Source of the DNA: Mimachlamys varia | Lineage: Eukaryota > Mollusca > Bivalvia > Pectinida > Pectinidae | Assembly: GCA_947623455.1 (NCBI GenBank) | Contig: OX392528.1 | Coordinates: forward strand, 448,001-512,000 | Reading direction: 5' to 3' | Length of the DNA stretch: 64,000 bases | In this document: piece after piece, positions 30,101-45,100 of the stretch | Layout: the number at the start of each line of letters is the position of its first letter | Position numbering within the stretch: position 1 is the stretch's first letter | Translations under genes and position numbers: made by a program | Notes under the pieces: generated by a model | Seen by the model: the letters and a program-made list of their open reading frames with translations, nothing else | The model's database searches: none | Told to the model about the DNA's origin: nothing

Positions 30101-33100
30101 CAGCTAAAATTATTCTGATACATAAACATTTGTGTACCCTTATCAAAGGAACAAACATGCATATGACACTACTTTGTCATAAATTACATCCACTATTTAA
30201 ATCTGAGACGACTGTATTCTCTGGTTACAGCCGGACTTAGACTAGAACCTGGTGACCACTTTATTCTGTAGTATCAAGGAGACCTTGGCAAACCTTGTCA
30301 CAGGCTAATGTGAATAACACAGAATTACTCAAACATACATTTGTATTCCAGAGCAACTGACTTATGATTAAACACATATCACCAGAAATTGAATTCTGTC
30401 ATGTGAATGGATGTGTTTTAAGTTTATACATCTGTATGATATATAGAACTTACTGAACTGACATTTATCTACTGCCCAGGCTCACTACACTACAATGACA
30501 GTTTCATTACTGTCCATATAATAAAACAATTTGAAATATTGACATACAATTCACCAAAGAGAAATATTTCTCATTATAAGGAAACAAAGAAAACTGTCAT
30601 CGTAATGACCCAGTATACGTAGATAGAGGTCAGTTCAATGACCAAGAAATTAAATGATGGAAAATGTTTTAAACATTTCAGTTATTTTTTATTCAAGAAA
30701 TTTTGATATGTACTATACAAATTGACACTTTAATCCCAATCGTAAACAGTGGTTTACTTATGAAATCAGAAGTTTCCATTTCTGACTGATTGTAAGATTG
30801 CATTATGTGACTTCTGGCATACCTAAGTCCGACTGTAGTCTGATTGGCCGATCCCTTCACAAAGAATCAAGTTTCCAAAAGGTAATTTACACGCCCAGAG
30901 CATGCAAATACAACATTTTCTACTTGTTATGATCAATTGGTTTGTAATTTCATACTTCACCTCCAGAACACAACAGGTGCAAATTGTTTATAGACTTGTA
31001 TCACACAGGTGGGTAAACATGAACAAATACCAGTGAAAACATAATTGATGAGGAAACATGTTCCGCAGTTAATAAAACCTGTCATCGCCTGGAAAAGACC
31101 CGTAATAAAACTGATAAATGTTATTTAATAAATATTTCTCCAACATCCCGATAAATGGTTCAATATTAGCCAGAAATCTAATCACTTTCTTAACTGTTGA
31201 AGGGAGAAGACACCATAGCACCTCTTATTCTAGGTACAGGCAAATACATACCAATCCTAACCTTATAATAAGGTGTACATGTTTTACAATAAATATACAC
31301 CAGGTCATGTTGTAGAGGTACCATCAGGTACAAAAACCCACCAGCTGTCATATACAACAGGAAATACTGATGTTATAGAATTAAGAGTTATACTTTATTG
31401 GAAATTCAATAACTTCCATAAATAACTACCAAGTCCATGTGTTTCTGTAAAGTGATCATGAAATAAACAAGAAATATAGTTTGAGTAAAATAATAGGAAA
31501 ATGAAAGTAGATATATGAAACAAAGTAATACAAACACAACAAATACCAGGTTTGTAATGTGTGTGACTAACTGTTGCTCCCTTGACCAACAAGCTAATGG
31601 AAATTGTGCTTTATTTCTCAAGGAAGTAGTAGCTACCAAATGTTTTTGTACTAAGATACAGCCCTGTAACTAAACATGTATATCTTTACTAAGATACAGC
31701 CCTGTAATTACACATGTATATCTTTACTAAGATACAGCCCTGTAACTACACGTGTATATCTTTACTAAGATACAGCCCTGTAACTACAAGTGTATATCTT
31801 TACTAAGATACAGCCCTGTAACTACAAGTGTATATCTTTACTAAGATACAGCCCTGTAACTACACGTGTATATCTTTACTAAGATACAGCCCTGTAACTA
31901 CACGTGTATATCTTTACTAAGATACAGCCCTGTAACTACACGTGTATATCTTTACTAAGATACAGCCCTGTAACTACACGTGTATATCTTTACTAAGATA
32001 CAGCCCTGTAACTACACGTGTATATCTTTACTAAGATACAGCCCTGTAACTACACGTGTATATCTTTACTAAGATACAGCCCTGTAACTACACGTGTATA
32101 TCTTTACTAAGATACAGCCCTGTAACTAAACATGTATATCTTTACTAAGATACAGCCCTGTAACTACACTTGTATATCTTTACTAAGATACAGCCCTGTA
32201 ACTACACTTGTATATCTTTACTAAGATACAGCCCTGTAACTAAACATGTATATCTTTACTAAGATACAGCCCTGTAACTAAACATGTATATCTTTACTAA
32301 GATACAGCCCTGTAACTACACTTGTATATCTTTACTAAGATACAGCCCTGTAACTACACTTGTATATCTTTACTAAGATACAGCCCTGTAACTACAAGTG
32401 TATATCTTTACTAAGATACAGCCCTGTAACTAAACATGTATATCTTTACTAAGATACAGCCCTGTAACTACACGTGTATATCTTTACTAAGATACAGCCC
32501 TGTAACTAAACGTGTGTATCTTTACTAAGATACAGCCCTGTAACCACAAGTGTATATCTTTACTAAGATACAGCCCTGTAACTACAAGTGTATATCTTTA
32601 CTAAGATACAGCCCTGTAACTAAATGTGTGTATCTTTACTAAGATACAGCCCTGTAACTAAACGTGTGTATCTTTACTAAGATACAGCCCTGTAACCACA
32701 TGTGTATATCTTTACTAAGATACAGCCCTGTAACTACACTTGTATATCTTTACTGAAATACAGCCCTGTAACTACAAGTGTATATCTTTACTAAGATACA
32801 GCCCTGTAACTAAACGTGTGTATCTTTACTAAGATACAGCCCTGTAACTACACATGTATATCTTTACTAAGATACAGCCCTGTAACCACATGTGTGTATC
32901 TTTACTAAGATACAGCCCTGTAACTAAATGTGTGTATCTTTACTAAGATACAGCCCTGTAACCGGATGTGTATATCTTTACTAAGATACAGCCCTGTAAC
33001 TACACATGTATATCTTTACTAAGATACAGCCCTGTAATTACACATGTATATCTTTACTAAGATACAGCCCTGTAACTACAAGTGTATATCTTTACTAAGA

Positions 33101-36100
33101 TACAGCCCTGTAACTACACATGTATATCTTTACTAAGATACAGCCCTGTAACTACACTTGTATATCTTTACTAAGATACAGCCCTGTAACTACACATGTA
33201 TATCTTTACTAAGATACAGCCCTGTAACTACACATGTATATCTTTACTAAGATACAGCCCTGTAACTAAACGTGTGTATCTTTACTAAGATACAGCCCTG
33301 TAACCACAAGTGTATATCTTTACTAAGATACAGCCCTGTAACTACAAGTGTATATCTTTACTAAGATACAGCCCTGTAACTAAATGTGTGTATCTTTACT
33401 AAGATACAGCCCTGTAACTACACATGTATATCTTTACTAAGATACAGCCCTGTAACTACACATGTATATCTTTACTAAGATACAGCCCTGTAACTAAACG
33501 TGTATATCTTTACTAAGATACAGCCCTGTAACTACACTTGTATATCTTTACTAAGATACAGCCCTGTAACTAAACGTGTGTATCTTTACTAAGATACAGC
33601 CCTGTAACTACACTTGTATATCTTTACTAAGATACAGCCCTGTAACTACACTTGTATATCTTTACTAAGATACAGCCCTGTAACTAAACATGTGTATCTT
33701 TACTAAGATACAGCCCTGTAACCACATGTGTATATCTTTACTAAGATACAGCCCTGTAACTACACTTGTATATCTTTACTGAAATACAGCCCTGTAACTA
33801 CAAGTGTATATCTTTACTAAGATACAGCCCTGTAACTAAATGTGTGTATCTTTACTAAGATACAGCCCTGTAACCGGATGTGTATATCTTTACTAAGATA
33901 CAGCCCTGTAACTACACATGTATATCTTTACTAAGATACAGCCCTGTAATTACACATGTATATCTTTACTAAGATACAGCCCTGTAACTACAAGTGTATA
34001 TCTTTACTAAGATACAGCCCTGTAACTACACATGTATATCTTTACTAAGATACAGCCCTGTAACTACACTTGTATATCTTTACTAAGATACAGCCCTGTA
34101 ACTACAAGTGTATATCTTTACTAAGATACAGCCCTGTAACTAAATGTGTGTATCTTTACTAAGATACAGCCCTGTAACTACACTTGTATATCTTTACTAA
34201 GATACAGCCCTGTAACTACAAGTGTATATCTTTACTAAGATACAGCCCTGTAACTACAAGTGTATATCTTTACTAAGATACAGCCCTGTAACTACACATG
34301 TATATCTTTACTAAGATACAGCCCTGTAACTACACATGTATATCTTTACTAAGATACAGCCCTGTAACTACACTTGTATATCTTTACTAAGATACAGCCC
34401 TGTAACTACAAGTGTATATCTTTACTAAGATACAGCCCTGTAACTACAAGTGTATATCTTTACTAAGATACAGCCCTGTAACTACACTTGTATATCTTTA
34501 CTAAGATACAGCCCTGTAACTACAAGTGTATATCTTTACTAAGATACAGCCCTGTAACTACAAGTGTATATCTTTACTAAGATACAGCCCTGTAACTACA
34601 CTTGTATATCTTTACTAAGATACAGCCCTGTAACTACACTTGTATATCTTTACTAAGATACAGCCCTGTAACTAAACGTGTGTATCTTTACTAAGATACA
34701 GCCCTGTAACCACAAGTGTATATCTTTACTAAGATACAGCCCTGTAACTACACTTGTATATCTTTACTGAGATACAGCCCTGTAACTACACGTGTATATC
34801 TTTACTAAGATACAGCCCTGTAACTACACATGTATATCTTTACTAAGATACAGCCCTGTAACTACAAGTGTATATCTTTACTGAGATACAGCCCTGTAAC
34901 TACACGTGTATATCTTTACTAAGATACAGCCCTGTAACTCCACGTGTATATCTTTACTAAGATACAGCCCTGTAACTACACGTGTATATCTTTACTGAGA
35001 TACAGCCCTGTAACTACACGTGTATATCTTTACTAAGATACAGCCCTGTAACTCCACGTGTATATCTTTACTAAGATACAGCCCTGTAACTACACGTGTA
35101 TATCTTTACTAAGATACAGCCCTGTAACTACACATGTATATCTTTACTAAGATACAGCCCTGTAACTACACATGTATATCTTTACTAAGATACAGCCCTG
35201 TAACTACACTTGTATCCCCTTTATGAGTGAGACTTTTCCCAACAGCTTCTTCATACTCAAATTTTTTTTTTAATTTTCCATAGAATGTTGATTTAATTTT
35301 CCATAGAATGTTGATGACAGATCAGAGGTACGTAGAAATAAACATAAAATTTGATAGAACCGATTCTGTGTACTAAATGTAGAGTTGTGTGTGGCCCCAG
35401 CCAAAGCAGGCCTCTGACAGTGTATAATTATAGATAATGTTATACCCGTTACCCAGGGTAAAAGACAGAGAAACATACAATGGAATATACGCCTGTGTCA
35501 TGCAGCATGCTGGACCAGGGACCAGTGTTAGAGTATAGTTTATAATACCTGATCACTATCCATGTCTATGTCATGCATTTTCTGGATGCTCGGTGGCAAG
35601 AGGAAAATTATTTCATTGAGCGAGGATCTAGAATTGCCCTGAAAACAATGAATGGAAAGATGGACATGTACAGCACATACACAATCATAGGAATAAAACA
35701 TTCAGATATCCTATAAAGTAACATGATATTGTGTTAGTAGAAAGCATGACAGTTATTGTATGATAAAAACAATGCAGGTTTATATTATTGACTTATGATC
35801 AGGCATGCTGTGGACAATGCTAGCGGCCATTAGGGTAATGCTGGAAAGTCTACCTAAACTAGCACTAGACATCTACCCAGGTCAGCCCACATCAGTATAG
35901 GCCTTCACACACCATATTAAACAGTTCATTCACAATTATAGGGAAGTGAAATGATTGGGAGATTCAAATTTTCTAGATGTGTACTTAAAACAAAAGTGAT
36001 GTAATGCTTAGTTTTCTCTTTATATAAAGAAGTCCTGGTGACTCTTTCAATCAGGCACAACTCAAAAACATTTGATCACAATTAACCTTGCAGTATCTAT

Positions 36101-39100
36101 GTGGCACACATTGTGTTGTAAAACTCAACACAAACAGCTGAAAAGAAATTCCATTAAAACAGAAATTGCGATTTAAACCTCTGGTCTGAATCTTCATTTA
36201 AATTTTAAGATTTCTTTTATAAACAAAAATTGGCAATTTTGGCATTGCATTATGACAGCAAATAAAATATTTAAATATTTCAAGCAAAATTCTTAGGAGG
36301 CTGCAACATATTACTTGATACCTGGTAATTCATATAAGATACAGTGTATTATGAGCTTATTTCTATTTCCTATGACATACCATGCGAGTGGACACCAACA
36401 TCTCTCGGAGTCGTTCAATTTCCCGTCGCAGGTCACGAATCAGAGACACATTGGGGTCCTGTACAGACAAACAAGGGTGTTGGACAGGTTACAAATAATA
36501 TACATAATGATATACAGCATTTGGTATTGTGCCCTATCTAAATCGCCACTCTAAAGAGCTTTTACATAACAATACAATTAATATCATAACTTGTACATTA
36601 ATCAATACAAATCTGAGGAATCAACAGGAGCTATACTAGACCTATGCCACCTGGCTAATATCTCCCAGGGTGTATGTATACCTGTGGTATTGTGTTTGAT
36701 AGTGGAATCATCCTTGTATACTGTTTTTTTTTGCCTACATTACTCCGCCCTGACAGGCTTTGTCTCACTGGCGAAGGTCTGTGTTTTGTCAGAGAGTAGG
36801 ACATGTGCTTCCAACAAAAGGACTTCCTTTTAATTTTTTCAAGGGTCCACAAAATTTGGAATTATTCAAGAAGTAAAATGCACTATTTTACAATTTGGTC
36901 TAAAAATTGCTATCAATCTTTTAAAGGACTACTATACGTAACTTCAGGGAAATTTTCTTGATTCTGAAAAATTCTGAAAAAAAATCCAGTTAGAACCATG
37001 CAAAAATAAGCCTAAAACGAAGTAAACCTGAGTGGTAACTAACAAGAAACTCTTGACAAAAAAATCCAAAGAATTGAAAATAATTCAGGTGGGGCCCACT
37101 TCAACAACAAACCGAAGGTAGAAGACGGTTCGAAATGGACACGTGTTTACAAATAGCGTGTTTCAAATGCTGCTGTACCGGTAATCGCGAAAGAGTTCAT
37201 CTTGAATATTGCTGATATCAGTTAATCTTGACTAAATCCATAAATATAATAAGTTATTAGGCTTGATTTCGCTTCAAGTTTTGCTGAAAGTTACGTATAT
37301 TGAGCCTTTAAGCACCTTCACATTAAGAATTATTACTGATACATTATGTATTTCAAGGGGAAATGGGCCTATATTTGGCCCCCAATGTTGCTGATAGTGA
37401 ATCCCTGTTGCAGCATCTTTTATATCTTTTATAGTGATATCTGACTTTAATGCTACTAGATAAATGATAACACTTTTCTGTATCAATATTGAGACATTAT
37501 TTAACAATGAAAATGTCTATAATGTGCACCTAATTTAGAATCAGAATTGAACAAAAGAAACCAGATCCTAAGAATCATTTGCTAAACACTATTGGATAAA
37601 TCTTTTGAACTCGTTTTATTTACTGAAGTTAATTAGTACCAGGTAAAAGTTCTGTCATTATTGAATCATGAAGCAGGTCTGAAGTCTTGATGACAATATA
37701 CACAGTGTGTATCCACAGGGCTGGTATTCCCACCGAGGAGCCAAACATTTCAATACATTCACGCCCTGGGGATTATTATGCTAAGAGGTACTTGAGAGGA
37801 AACACCAATAGCTAATATAACAATGTATGAATGCTAAATGTTTTATAATGCCAAAGAAATGTACAAAACGGACATTACCCGAGATCTACGCTATATTTTT
37901 CCAACGACAAAGTTATGTCAACATATAACTGAACATTCTTACCAGGATTAGGGAATCCAGATTTGATTCAGTCTGCGGCCTGCAGCCAGCACTTGCCTTG
38001 GTACATGACTCATGTTATATAAGCCCAAAGTTTCCACAAAGGTAATCAACATTGTATAGGAGAACATAACAAGAGGCCCAATGGGCCTGCATCGCTCACC
38101 TGGTATCAATCTCTGACTTATATTAAAGTGTAACCCTAAAGTCCCCTAAAATCTTTTAATGTAAGACATCTTAAGATTTAAACATATTTTACCCCTTTGA
38201 CCTTATAAGACAACATCATTTTCATTTTCAAATTTTGTTTGGCTTCATCCCAGGACGCTACCAGCCAAATATCATGTCTCTAGGAAAATCAAGATCAAGG
38301 TCATTTCTTTTTTGCAAACTTTGTCAGTCTTCATCCAAGAAACCTTTCAGCCAAATGTCATGCTTCTAGGGCTTTTGGTATTTCAGAAGAAGTTGTTTGA
38401 ATGTTTTAACAGATTTGACCCCTGTGACCTTGAATATAGGTCAAGGTCATTTCTTTTTGCAAAGTTTGTCAGGCTTCATCCAAGGAACCTTTTAGCCAAA
38501 CATCATACTTCTAGGGCTTTTGGTACTTCAGAACAAGTTGTTTAAATGTTTTAAAAGATTTGACCCCTGTGACATTGAATATAGGTCAAGGTCATTTCTT
38601 TTCACAAACTTTGTCAGGCTTCATCCAAGGAACCTTTCAGCCAAATATCATGCTTCTAGGGCTTTTGGTATTTCAGAAGAAGTCGTTTGAATGTTTTAAC
38701 AGATTTGACCCCTGTGACCTTGAATAAAGGTCAAGGTCATTTCTTTTCGCAAATTTTGTCGGGCTTCATCCAAGGAACCTTTCAGCCAAATATCATGCTT
38801 CTAGGGCTTTTGGTATTTCAGAAGAAGTCGTTTAAAGGTTTTAACTGATTTGACTCCTGTGACCTTGAATATAGGTCAAGGTCATTTTTTTTCGCAAACT
38901 TTGTTGGGCTTCATCCAAGGAACCTTTCAGCCAAATATCATGCTTCTAGGGCTTTTGGTATTTCAGGCGAAGTCGTTTAAAGGTTTTAACAGATTTGACC
39001 CCTGTGACCTTGAATAAAGGTCAAGGTCATTTCTTTTCGCAAACTTTGTCGGGCTTCATCCAAGGAACCTTTCAGCCAAATATCATGCTTCTAGGGCTTT

Positions 39101-42100
39101 TGGTATTTCAGAAGAAGTCGTTTTAAAGGTTTTAACAGATTTGACCCCTGTGACCTTGAATAAAGGTCAAGGTCATTTCTTTTCGCAAACTTTGTCGGGC
39201 TTCATCTAAGGAACCTTTCAGCCAAATATCATGCTTTTAGGGCTTTTGGTATTTCAGAAGAAGTCGTTTAAAAGTTTTAACAGATTTGACCCCTGTGACC
39301 TTGAATATAGGTCAAGGTCATTTCTTTTCGCAAACTTTGTCGGGCTTCATCCAAGGAACCTTTCAGCCAAATATCATGCTTCTAGGGCTTTTGGTATTTC
39401 AGAAGAAGTCGTTTTAAAGGTTTTAACAGATTTGACCCCTGTGACCTTGAATATAAGTCAAGGTCATTTCTTTTCGCAAACTTTGTCCGGCTTTATCCAA
39501 GGAACCTTTCAGCCAAATATCATGCTTCTAGGGCTTTTGGTATTTCAGAAGAAGTCGTTTAAAGGTTTTAACAGATTTGACTCCTGTGACCTTGAATATA
39601 GGTCAAGGTCATTTCTTTTCGCAAACTTTGTCGGGCTTCATCCAAGGAACCTTTCAGCCAAATATCATGCTTCTAGGGCTTTTGGTATTTCAGAAGAAGT
39701 CGTTTGAATGTTTTAACAGATTTGACCCCTGTGACCTTGAATAAAGGTCAAGGTCATTTTTTTTCGCAAATTTTATCGGGCTTCATCCAAGGAACCTTTC
39801 AGCCAAATATCATGCTTCTAGGGCTTTTGGTATTTCAGAAGAAGTCGTTTAAAGGTTTTAACAGATTTAACCCCTGTGACCTTGAATAAAGGTCAAGGTC
39901 ATATCTTTTCGCAAACTTTGTCGGGCTTCATCCAAGGAACCTTTCAGCCAAATATCATGCTTCTAGGGCTTTTGGTATTTCAGAAGAAGTCGTTTTAAAG
40001 GTTTTAACAGATTTAACCCCTGTGACCTTGAATAAAGGTCAAGGTCATTTCTTTTCGCAAACTTTGTCGGGCTTCATCTAAGGAACCTTTCAGCCAAATA
40101 TCATGCTTCTAGGGCTTTTGGTATTTCAGAAGAAGTCGTTTAAAGGTTTTAACAGATTTGACCCCTGTGACCTTGAATATAGGTCAAGGTCATTTCTTTT
40201 CTCAAACTTTGTCGGGCTTCATCCAAGGAACCTTTCAGCCAAATATCATGCTTCTAGGGCTTTTGGTATTTCAGAAGAAGTCGTTTTAAAGGTTTTAACA
40301 GATTTGACCCCTGTGACCTTGAATATAAGTCAAGGTCATTTCTTTTCGCAAACTTTGTCGGGCTTCATCTAAGGAACCTTTCAGCCAAATATCATGCTTC
40401 TAGGGCTTTTGGTATTTCAGAAGAAGTCGTTTAAAGGTTTTAACAGATTTGACCCCTGTGACCTTGAATATAGGTCAAGGTCATTTCTTTTCGCAAACTT
40501 TGTCGGGCTTCATCCAAGGAACCTTTCAGCCAAATATCATGCTTCTAGGGCTTTTGGTATTTCATCAGAAGTCGTTTTAAAGGTTTTAACAGATTTGACT
40601 CCTGTGACCTTGAATATAGGTCAAGGTCATTTCTTTTCGCAAACTTTGTTGGGCTTCATCCAAGGAACCTTTCAGCCAAATATCATGCTTCTAGGGCTTT
40701 TTGTATTTCAGAAGAAGTCGTTTAAAGGTTTTAACAGATTTGACCCCTGTGACCTTGAATAAAGGTCAAGGTCATATCTTTTCGCAAACTTTGTCGGGCT
40801 TCATCCAAGGAACCTTTCAGCCAAATATCATGCTTCTAGGGCTTTTGGTATTTCAGAAGAAGTCGTTTTAAAGGTTTTAACAGATTTAACCCCTGTGACC
40901 TTGAATAAAGGTCAAGGTCATTTCTTTTCGCAAACTTTGTCGGGCTTCATCTAAGGAACCTTTCAGCCAAATATCATGCTTCTAGGGCTTTTGGTATTTC
41001 AGAAGAAGTTGTTTAAAGGTTTTAACAGATTTGACCCCAGTGACCTTGAATATAGGTCAAGGTCATTTCTTTTCGCAAACTTTGTCGGGCTTCATCCAAG
41101 GAACCTTTCAGCCAAATATCATGCTTCTAGGGCTTTTGGTATTTCAGAAGAAGTCGTTTTAAAGGTTTTAACAGATTTGACCCCTGTGACCTTGAATATA
41201 AGTCAAGGTCATTTCTTTTCGCAAACTTTGTCGGGCTTCATCCAAGGAACCTTTCAGCCAAATATCATGCTTCTAGGGCTTTTGGTATTTCAGAAGAAGT
41301 TGTTTAAAGGTTTTAACAGATTTGACCCCAGTGACCTTGAATATAGGTCAAGGTCATTTCTTTTCGCAAACTTTGTCGGGCTTCATCCAAGGAACCTTTC
41401 AGCCAAATATCATGCTTCTAGGGCTTTTGGTATTTCAGAAGAAGTCGTTTTAAAGGTTTTAACAGATTTGACCCCTGTGACCTTGAATATAAGTCAAGGT
41501 CATTTCTTTTCGCAAACTTTGTCGGGCTTCATCCAAGGAACCTTTCAGCCAAATATCATGGTTCTAGGGCTTTTGGTATTTCAGAAGAAGTCGTTTAAAG
41601 GTTTTAACAGATTTGACTCCTGTGACCTTGAATATAGGTCAAGGTCATTTCTTTTCGCAAACTTTGTCGGGCTTCATCCAAGGAACCTTTCAGCCACATA
41701 TCATGCTTCTAGGGCTTTTGGTATTTCAGAAGAAGTCGTTTAAAGGTTTTAACAGATTTGACCCCTGTGACCTTGAATAAAGGTCAAGGTCATATCTTTT
41801 CGCAAACTTTGTCGGGCTTCATCCAAGGAACCTTTCAGCCAAATATCATGCTTCTAGGGCTTTTGGTATTTCAGAAGAAGTCGTTTAAAGGTTTTAACAG
41901 ATTTGACCCCTGTGACCTTGAATATAAGTCAAGGTCATTTCTTTTCGCAAACTTTGTCGGGCTTCATCTAAGGAACCTTTCAGCCAAATATCATGCTTCT
42001 AGGGCTTTTGGTATTTCAGAAGAAGTCGTTTAAAGGTTTTAACAGATTTGACCCCTGTGACCTTGAATATAGGTCAAGGTCATTTCTTTTCGCAAACTTT

Positions 42101-45100
42101 GTCGGGCTTCATCCAAGGAACCTTTCAGCCAAATATCATGCTTCTAGGGCTTTTGGTATTTCATCAGAAGTCGTTTTAAAGGTTTTAACAGATTTGACTC
42201 CTGTGACCTTGAATATAGGTCAAGGTCATTTCTTTTCGCAAACTTTGTTGGGCTTCATCCAAGGAACCTTTCAGCCAAATATCATGCTTCTAGGGCTTTT
42301 TGTATTTCAGAAGAAGTCGTTTAAAGGTTTTAACAGATTTGACCCCTGTGACCTTGAATAAAGGTCAAGGTCATATCTTTTCGCAAACTTTGTCGGGCTT
42401 CATCCAAGGAACCTTTCAGCCAAATATCATGCTTCTAGGGCTTTTGGTATTTCAGAAGAAGTCGTTTTAAAGGTTTTAACAGATTTAACCCCTGTGACCT
42501 TGAATAAAGGTCAAGGTCATTTCTTTTCGCAAACTTTGTCGGGCTTCATCTAAGGAACCTTTCAGCCAAATATCATGCTTCTAGGGCTTTTGGTATTTCA
42601 GAAGAAGTTGTTTAAAGGTTTTAACAGATTTGACCCCAGTGACCTTGAATATAGGTCAAGGTCATTTCTTTTCGCAAACTTTGTCGGGCTTCATCCAAGG
42701 AACCTTTCAGCCAAATATCATGCTTCTAGGGCTTTTGGTATTTCAGAAGAAGTCGTTTTAAAGGTTTTAACAGATTTGACCCCTGTGACCTTGAATATAA
42801 GTCAAGGTCATTTCTTTTCGCAAACTTTGTCGGGCTTCATCCAAGGAACCTTTCAGCCAAATATCATGCTTCTAGGGCTTTTGGTATTTCAGAAGAAGTC
42901 GTTTAAAGGTTTTAACAGATTTGACTCCTGTGACCTTGAATATAGGTCAAGGTCATTTCTTTTCGCAAACTTTGTCGGGCTTCATCCAAGGAACCTTTCA
43001 GCCACATATCATGCTTCTAGGGCTTTTGGTATTTCAGAAGAAGTCGTTTAAAGGTTTTAACAGATTTGACCCCTGTGACCTTGAATAAAGGTCAAGGTCA
43101 TATCTTTTCGCAAACTTTGTCGGGCTTCATCCAAGGAACCTTTCAGCCAAATATCATGCTTCTAGGGCTTTTGGTATTTCAGAAGAAGTCGTTTTAAAGG
43201 TTTTAACAGATTTAACCCCTGTGACCTTGAATAAAGGTCAAGGTCATTTCTTTTCGCAAACTTTGTCGGGCTTCATCTAAGGAACCTTTCAGCCAAATAT
43301 CATGCTTCTAGGGCTTTTGGTATTTCAGAAGAAGTTGTTTAAAGGTTTTAACAGATTTGACCCCAGTGACCTTGAATATAGGTCAAGGTCATTTCTTTTC
43401 GCAAACTTTGTCGGGCTTCATCCAAGGAACCTTTCAGCCAAATATCATGCTTCTAGGGCTTTTGGTATTTCAGAAGAAGTCGTTTTAAAGGTTTTAACAG
43501 ATTTGACCCCTGTGACCTTGAATATAAGTCAAGGTCATTTCTTTTCGCAAACTTTGTCGGGCTTCATCCAAGGAACCTTTCAGCCAAATATCATGCTTCT
43601 AGGGCTTTTGGTATTTCAGAAGAAGTCGTTTAAAGGTTTTAACAGATTTGACTCCTGTGACCTTGAATATAGGTCAAGGTCATTTCTTTTCGCAAACTTT
43701 GTCGGGCTTCATCCAAGGAACCTTTCAGCCACATATCATGCTTCTAGGGCTTTTGGTATTTCAGAAGAAGTCGTTTAAAGGTTTTAACAGATTTGACCCC
43801 TGTGACCTTGAATAAAGGTCAAGGTCATTTCTTTTCGCAAACTTTGTCGGGCTTCATCCAAGGAACCTTTCAGCCAAATATCATGCTTCTAGGGCCTTTG
43901 GTATTTCAGAAGAAGTCGTTTAAAAGTTTTAACAGATTTGACCCGTGACCTTGAATATAGGTCAAAGTTATTTCTTTTCGCGAACTTTGTCGGGCTTCAT
44001 CCAAGGAACCGTTCAGCCAAATATCATGCTTCTAGGGCTTTTGGTATTTCAGAAGAAGTCGTTTAAAGGTTTTAACTGATTTGACTCCTGTGACCTTGAA
44101 TATAGGTCAAGGTCATTTTTTTTCGCAAACTTTGTCCGGCTTTATCCAAGGAACCTTTCAGCCAAATATCATGCTTCTAGGGCTTTTGGTATTTCAGAAG
44201 AAGTCGTTTAAAGGTTTTAACAGATTTGACCCCTGTGACCTTGAATAAAGGTCAAGGTCATTTCTTTTCGCAAACTTTGTCGGGCTTCATCCAAGGAACC
44301 TTTCAGCCAAATATCATGCTTCTAGGGCTTTTGGTATTTCAGAAGAAGTCGTTTTAAAGGTTTTAACAGATTTGACCCCTGTGACCTTGAATAAAGGTCA
44401 AGGTCATTTCTTTTCGCAAACTTTGTCGGGCTTCATCCAAGGAACCGTTCAGCCAAATATCATGCTTCTAGGGCTTTTGGTATTTCAGAAGAAGTCGTTT
44501 AAAGGTTTTAACAGATTTGACCCCTGTGACCTTGAATATAGGTCAAGGTCATTTCTTTTCGCAAACTTTGTCGGGCTTCATCCAAGGAACCTTTCAGCCA
44601 AATATCATGCTTCTAGGGCTTTTTGTATTTCAGAAGAAGTCGTTTAAAGGTTTTAACAGATTTGACCCCTGTGACCTTGAATATAGGTCAAGGTCATTTC
44701 TTTTCGCAAACTTTGTCGGGCTTCATCCAAGGGACATTTCAGCCAAATATCATGTTTCTAGGGCTTTTGGTATTTCAGAAGAAGTCGTTTAAAGGTTAAA
44801 ATAGATTTAACCTCACGGTGACCTTGAATATTGGTCAAGGTCGTTTTTTTTCGCAAACTTTATTTGGCTTCATCTAAGGAAGCTACTGGTCAAATATGAA
44901 GTCTCTATGCCTGACGGTATTTTAGAAGAAGTTGTTTGAAAGTTTCGACATTTTTGACCCCTGTGACCTTGAATAAAGGTCAAGGTCATTTCTTTTCGCA
45001 AACTTTGTCGGGCTTCATCCAAGGAACCGTTCAGCCAAATATCATGCTTCTAGGGCTTTTGGTATTTCAGAAGAAGTCGTTTAAAGGTTTTAACAGATTT

